Part shown: piece by piece, positions 29,703 to 32,232 of the stretch | Layout of the letters: the number at the start of each line of letters is the position of its first letter | How positions within the stretch are numbered: the stretch's first letter is position 1 | Origin: Haplomitrium mnioides | Lineage: Eukaryota; Marchantiophyta; Haplomitriopsida; Calobryales | Reading direction: 5' to 3' | NCBI GenBank assembly: GCA_049999725.1 | Contig: JBNGIS010018095.1 | Span: 1-32,232 of the forward strand | DNA: 32,232 nucleotides | Translations under genes and position numbers: made by a program | Notes under the pieces: generated by a model | Seen by the model: the letters and a program-made list of their open reading frames with translations, nothing else | What the model was told of the DNA's origin: nothing | Databases searched by the model: none

Positions 29703-29971
29703 TCACTTCCTTCCGAGTCGCGCCATTCGACGCTGCCTCGCAAGGGGGCAGTCTGATCGTCGCGCTGATTGGGTTCCATGGTTGATTCAATTCTGACCTG
29801 GAGGATCCCTCGGCCCATCCCTGAATGCCACGTCACCCGCAACCGCGTCATCCAACGCCACCCCGCAAAGGGGTAGGCGGACCATCACTTTGACCCTTTT
29901 CCAAAGTTGACCCGCGGATTTCCTCCCAATCTTCTGCAAATGCCACGTCATTCGAAAAGTCCTCTACGGAT
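29703..29971. other. CpG-rich stretch with ACGT-core motifs
   Basis: No convincing gene. AATGCCACGTCA occurs at 29825-29836 and AAATGCCACGTCA at 29938-29950; with the two GCCACGT copies in the 38-bp repeat there are four ACGT-core (bZIP-type) sites in about 300 bp. Confidence 0.4.
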
Positions 29972-30097
29972 CTTCGATAGCTCATCATTTCGGCACTCAG
30001 CCCTTTCTCTTCCGGTTGGACTTGTGATAAATCATCTTTTCGGCGCCTCAGCTCTTCCTTTGGCCAGACCTACGATAGCTCACCATTTCAGCACTTG
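29972..30097 (+). repeat. About 50-bp degenerate tandem repeat, 2.5 units
   Basis: CGATAGCTCATCATTTCGGCACTCAG (29975), TGATAAATCATCTTTTCGGCGCCTCAG (30025) and CGATAGCTCACCATTTCAGCAC (30073) are related units spaced 50 and 48 bp. Confidence 0.7.
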
Positions 30098-30463
30098 TTG
30101 TAGCATAACAGTGGCACTCCAGCTTCAAAAAGCACACCCAGAGATCGAACCACGCAAGATCTATATAGAAATCTACTCTTAATTCACTTTTACCAACTTT
30201 CCAGATTTTTTATAGAGTTCTAAAACTGCACTCTATCAGTTCAGAGATGGATCTCTCTCCACTCTAGGTGTGACCACCCTTTCTCCACCAAACCATATAC
30301 ATAAACCACTTCTACTACTCACTATATGTTAGGTCTTGAAATTTAGGGCATAGGGGGAGGAGCCCTGATGCTTGGTCGGTAGTTGTAGTATATGCCTAAC
30401 TTCGAACGGTGAGTAACAGGTTTGGGTAAGTAAGGAAACCCGCTGATCGGGCTATCTAGGATG
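30098..30463. other. No gene seen
   Basis: Mixed sequence with no open frame of interest and no repeat partner in the window. Confidence 0.4.
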
Positions 30464-30627
30464 ACACTTGATCGTGGTGGTAGTGAAGTCCACCAGGATA
30501 CAAGGGACCGTGGGGGTGCTTCTTCCCCCAGGATCGGCTATCAAGGGTTACACTTGGTCGTGGTGGTAGTGAAGTCCACCAGGACACAAGGGATCGTGAG
30601 GGTGCTTCTTTCCCCCAGGATCGGCTT
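30464..30627 (+). repeat. 86-bp tandem duplication with internal hairpin
   Basis: ACACTTGATCGTGGTGG at 30464 recurs as ACACTTGGTCGTGGTGG at 30550. Both units contain TGGTGG-TAGTGAAGT-CCACCA, a 6-bp stem, and GGTGCTTCTT(T)CCCCCAGGATCGGCT. The copies are about 90% alike. Confidence 0.88.
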
Positions 30628-31509
30628 AGGACCTGCAAACAACTTGTGGCATGCGGGCTGGTCTTCCGGCTTAGGAACAGTATCCCATAACAGAAATTGA
30701 AATAAATCAAATGCGTCTGATTCTTAGATGTGTTCTAACTTTGAAAAGCAAATCAAGAAAACTCAAATGTATGACAGTACATATTCATGCACATAAATTG
30801 GAAAGCACTTTATTCAATAACCAGGTTCATGACACCACTACAACATCCTCTTTGCCTCAACCTTCCTCAACTCTAACCTCCTCAAAAGCATTCTTCTACC
30901 TATAACAGTCTTCACTAATCCTCAATGACATGTTTTTCCACAGACAAAGTCTCCACCTATCCAGACTACCGTAAACTCTTAACTTCAACAAATGAACTGA
31001 ACAACGGAATTACAAACAAAACCCTTCACTCTCATACAACACACGACACATAACGTTTTTTACTTTTTTGTTCACTTTGTTCTTTACCTTAGCTACCAGC
31101 CAGCGACACCATCTTGGGAAAGATCCATTCAGATAAACCCCTTGAGCACAGATCCCTTACTCACCAACATCTTACCAACCATAACACTTCATCAATCGTC
31201 CTTAATTCACCCCCACAAGTCTGTTCCCCACATGCTTCAAGTCTTCTTGTCCACCTTTCTTTTACCACCCAATTCCACCTTTGCTGACTTTCCCACACCT
31301 GAGAACCATTCTGGTTCCTGTAACCCTCCTACCAATTCAACACCCCTCAGATGTAGCCTTGTTTGATCTCACCATCATGTTCCCATTCTCTGTATAACTG
31401 CATCCCTCTTCCAGCTTGTATTTCTCTCTTCTTTTAGCCAATGACTTCCCTATCCATGAAAACCCCAGAAGCTGATCCCCCCCTTTGGGAGACTCAACTC
31501 AACGGTTCG
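30628..31509. other. No gene seen
   Basis: Pyrimidine-rich on the plus strand, with only short frames and no recognisable family, repeat or RNA gene. Confidence 0.4.
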
Positions 31510-32232
31510 TCCGTGTTTTATATTTTTTTTGTTTTGTTTTCTTTGCGGACTGTCCCATACTCTGTGGTCCGCACCATGCTTCTGCGGATTCTTCCAAGCT
31601 CTGCAAACCGTATCCAATTCCGCGGACAACGAGCTCTGCGGAAAACGGATTCTTCCGACAACGGATTCTTCGGTAAACGGACTCTGCGGACAACGGATTC
31701 TGTGGTCACCGGTTCTTCAAACCCCAGGCTTTGCAAACAGTGCCAAACTCCGCGGNNNNNNNNNNNNNNNNNNNNNNNNNNNNNNNNNNNNNNNNNNNNN
31801 NNNNNNNNNNNNNNNNNNNNNNNNNNNNNNNNNNNNNNNNNNNNNNNNNNNNNNNCTCTGTGGTCACAGGTTCTTCGGACCACGGGCTTTGCGGACATGG
31901 CCAGACTCCGCGGACAACAGGCTCTACGGAAAACGGACTCTGCTGACAACAAATTCTTCGGAATACGGGCTCTGCGGACCACGGAATCTTCGGCCCACGG
32001 ACTCTTCCGACACGGACTCTTCGGACTACGGACTCTTCGGACTACGGAATCTTCGTCCCGCAGACTCTTCGGAATACGGACTCTTCGGACCACGGAATCT
32101 TCGGACTACGGACCCTTCGGACCACGGAATCTTCGGCCCACGGACTCTTCGGACTCTTCAGCCCACGGACCCTTCGGACCACGGAATCTTCGGATAACGG
32201 GCTCTTCGGACAACGGAATCTTGGTACAACTG
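31510..32232 (+). repeat. CpG-rich 16-bp satellite with higher-order structure
   Basis: The right part is a near-regular array of a 16-bp unit, CGGACTCTTCGGACYA alternating with CGGAATCTTCGGMCCA. The left part (31561-31755) has older variants. A longer block starting TCTGTGGTC and ending in CTCCGCGG or TTCCGCGG recurs at 31561, 31699 and 31857. All frames on both strands are open because the unit lacks stops, so the long ORFs here are not genes. The array runs off the window and is interrupted by the N gap. Confidence 0.88.
31756..31855. other. Assembly gap (100 N)
   Basis: Exactly 100 N, a conventional gap size, inside the satellite. The true length here is unknown. Confidence 0.99.

Noticed and set aside
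30405-30430. Resemblance of GGTGAGTAAC to a bacterial 16S rRNA segment
   Set aside because: Only about ten bases match and the flanks do not; no rRNA structure is present.
31518-32197. Long open frames on both strands (up to 222 codons)
   Set aside because: They come from a 16-bp repeat without stop codons, run across the N gap and give a repetitive translation in every frame.

Overview
This is nuclear DNA from a land plant, most likely one with a large, repeat-rich genome. The evidence is a primer-binding site of the plant initiator-Met tRNA type (TGGTATCAGAGC at 7659-7670), two chromodomain-bearing Ty3/gypsy elements, a third gypsy element whose pol resembles long plant elements, general CpG loss and many stops. 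Lineage cannot be settled; a gymnosperm, fern or lycophyte would fit, but that is a guess. I found no intact host gene, tRNA or rRNA. A 100-N scaffold gap lies at 31756-31855.

The first 21.6 kb is a stack of nested insertions. The base layer (E0, + strand) is a decayed gypsy-like element with a gag gene and no recognisable pol. Its gag is now in three pieces (1914-2027, 6842-7245, 18850-19749). Chromovirus E1 (2028-6836, 5-bp target duplication ACAAG) sits in the first gap, and chromovirus E2 (7246-18849), a relative in the same orientation, sits in the second. E2 is itself split inside its chromodomain by a 6.4-kb DNA transposon, T1 (11864-18279). T1 has 17-bp terminal inverted repeats and a minus-strand, broken gene for a large protein resembling the DUF7869 group, with candidate catalytic Asp/His motifs. 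The right end of a second T1-type copy (T2) opens the window (1-268). T1 is the most novel item here.

A dispersed repeat, R, occurs four times: + at about 279-1095 and 20843-21578, flanking E0, and - at about 21600-22060 and 28456-29170, flanking a third element. That element, E3 (about 22.06-28.46 kb, minus strand), has protease, RT, RNase H and integrase remnants but no visible gag. The two central R copies meet tail to tail at a perfect short palindrome near 21.58 kb. E1, E2 and E3 have each lost one Asp of the RT catalytic pair.

The last 3.4 kb is different: a CpG-richer stretch (about 28.8-30.1 kb) with short repeats and ACGT-core motifs, an 86-bp tandem duplication with a small hairpin, and a CpG-rich 16-bp satellite with higher-order structure running off the window end.
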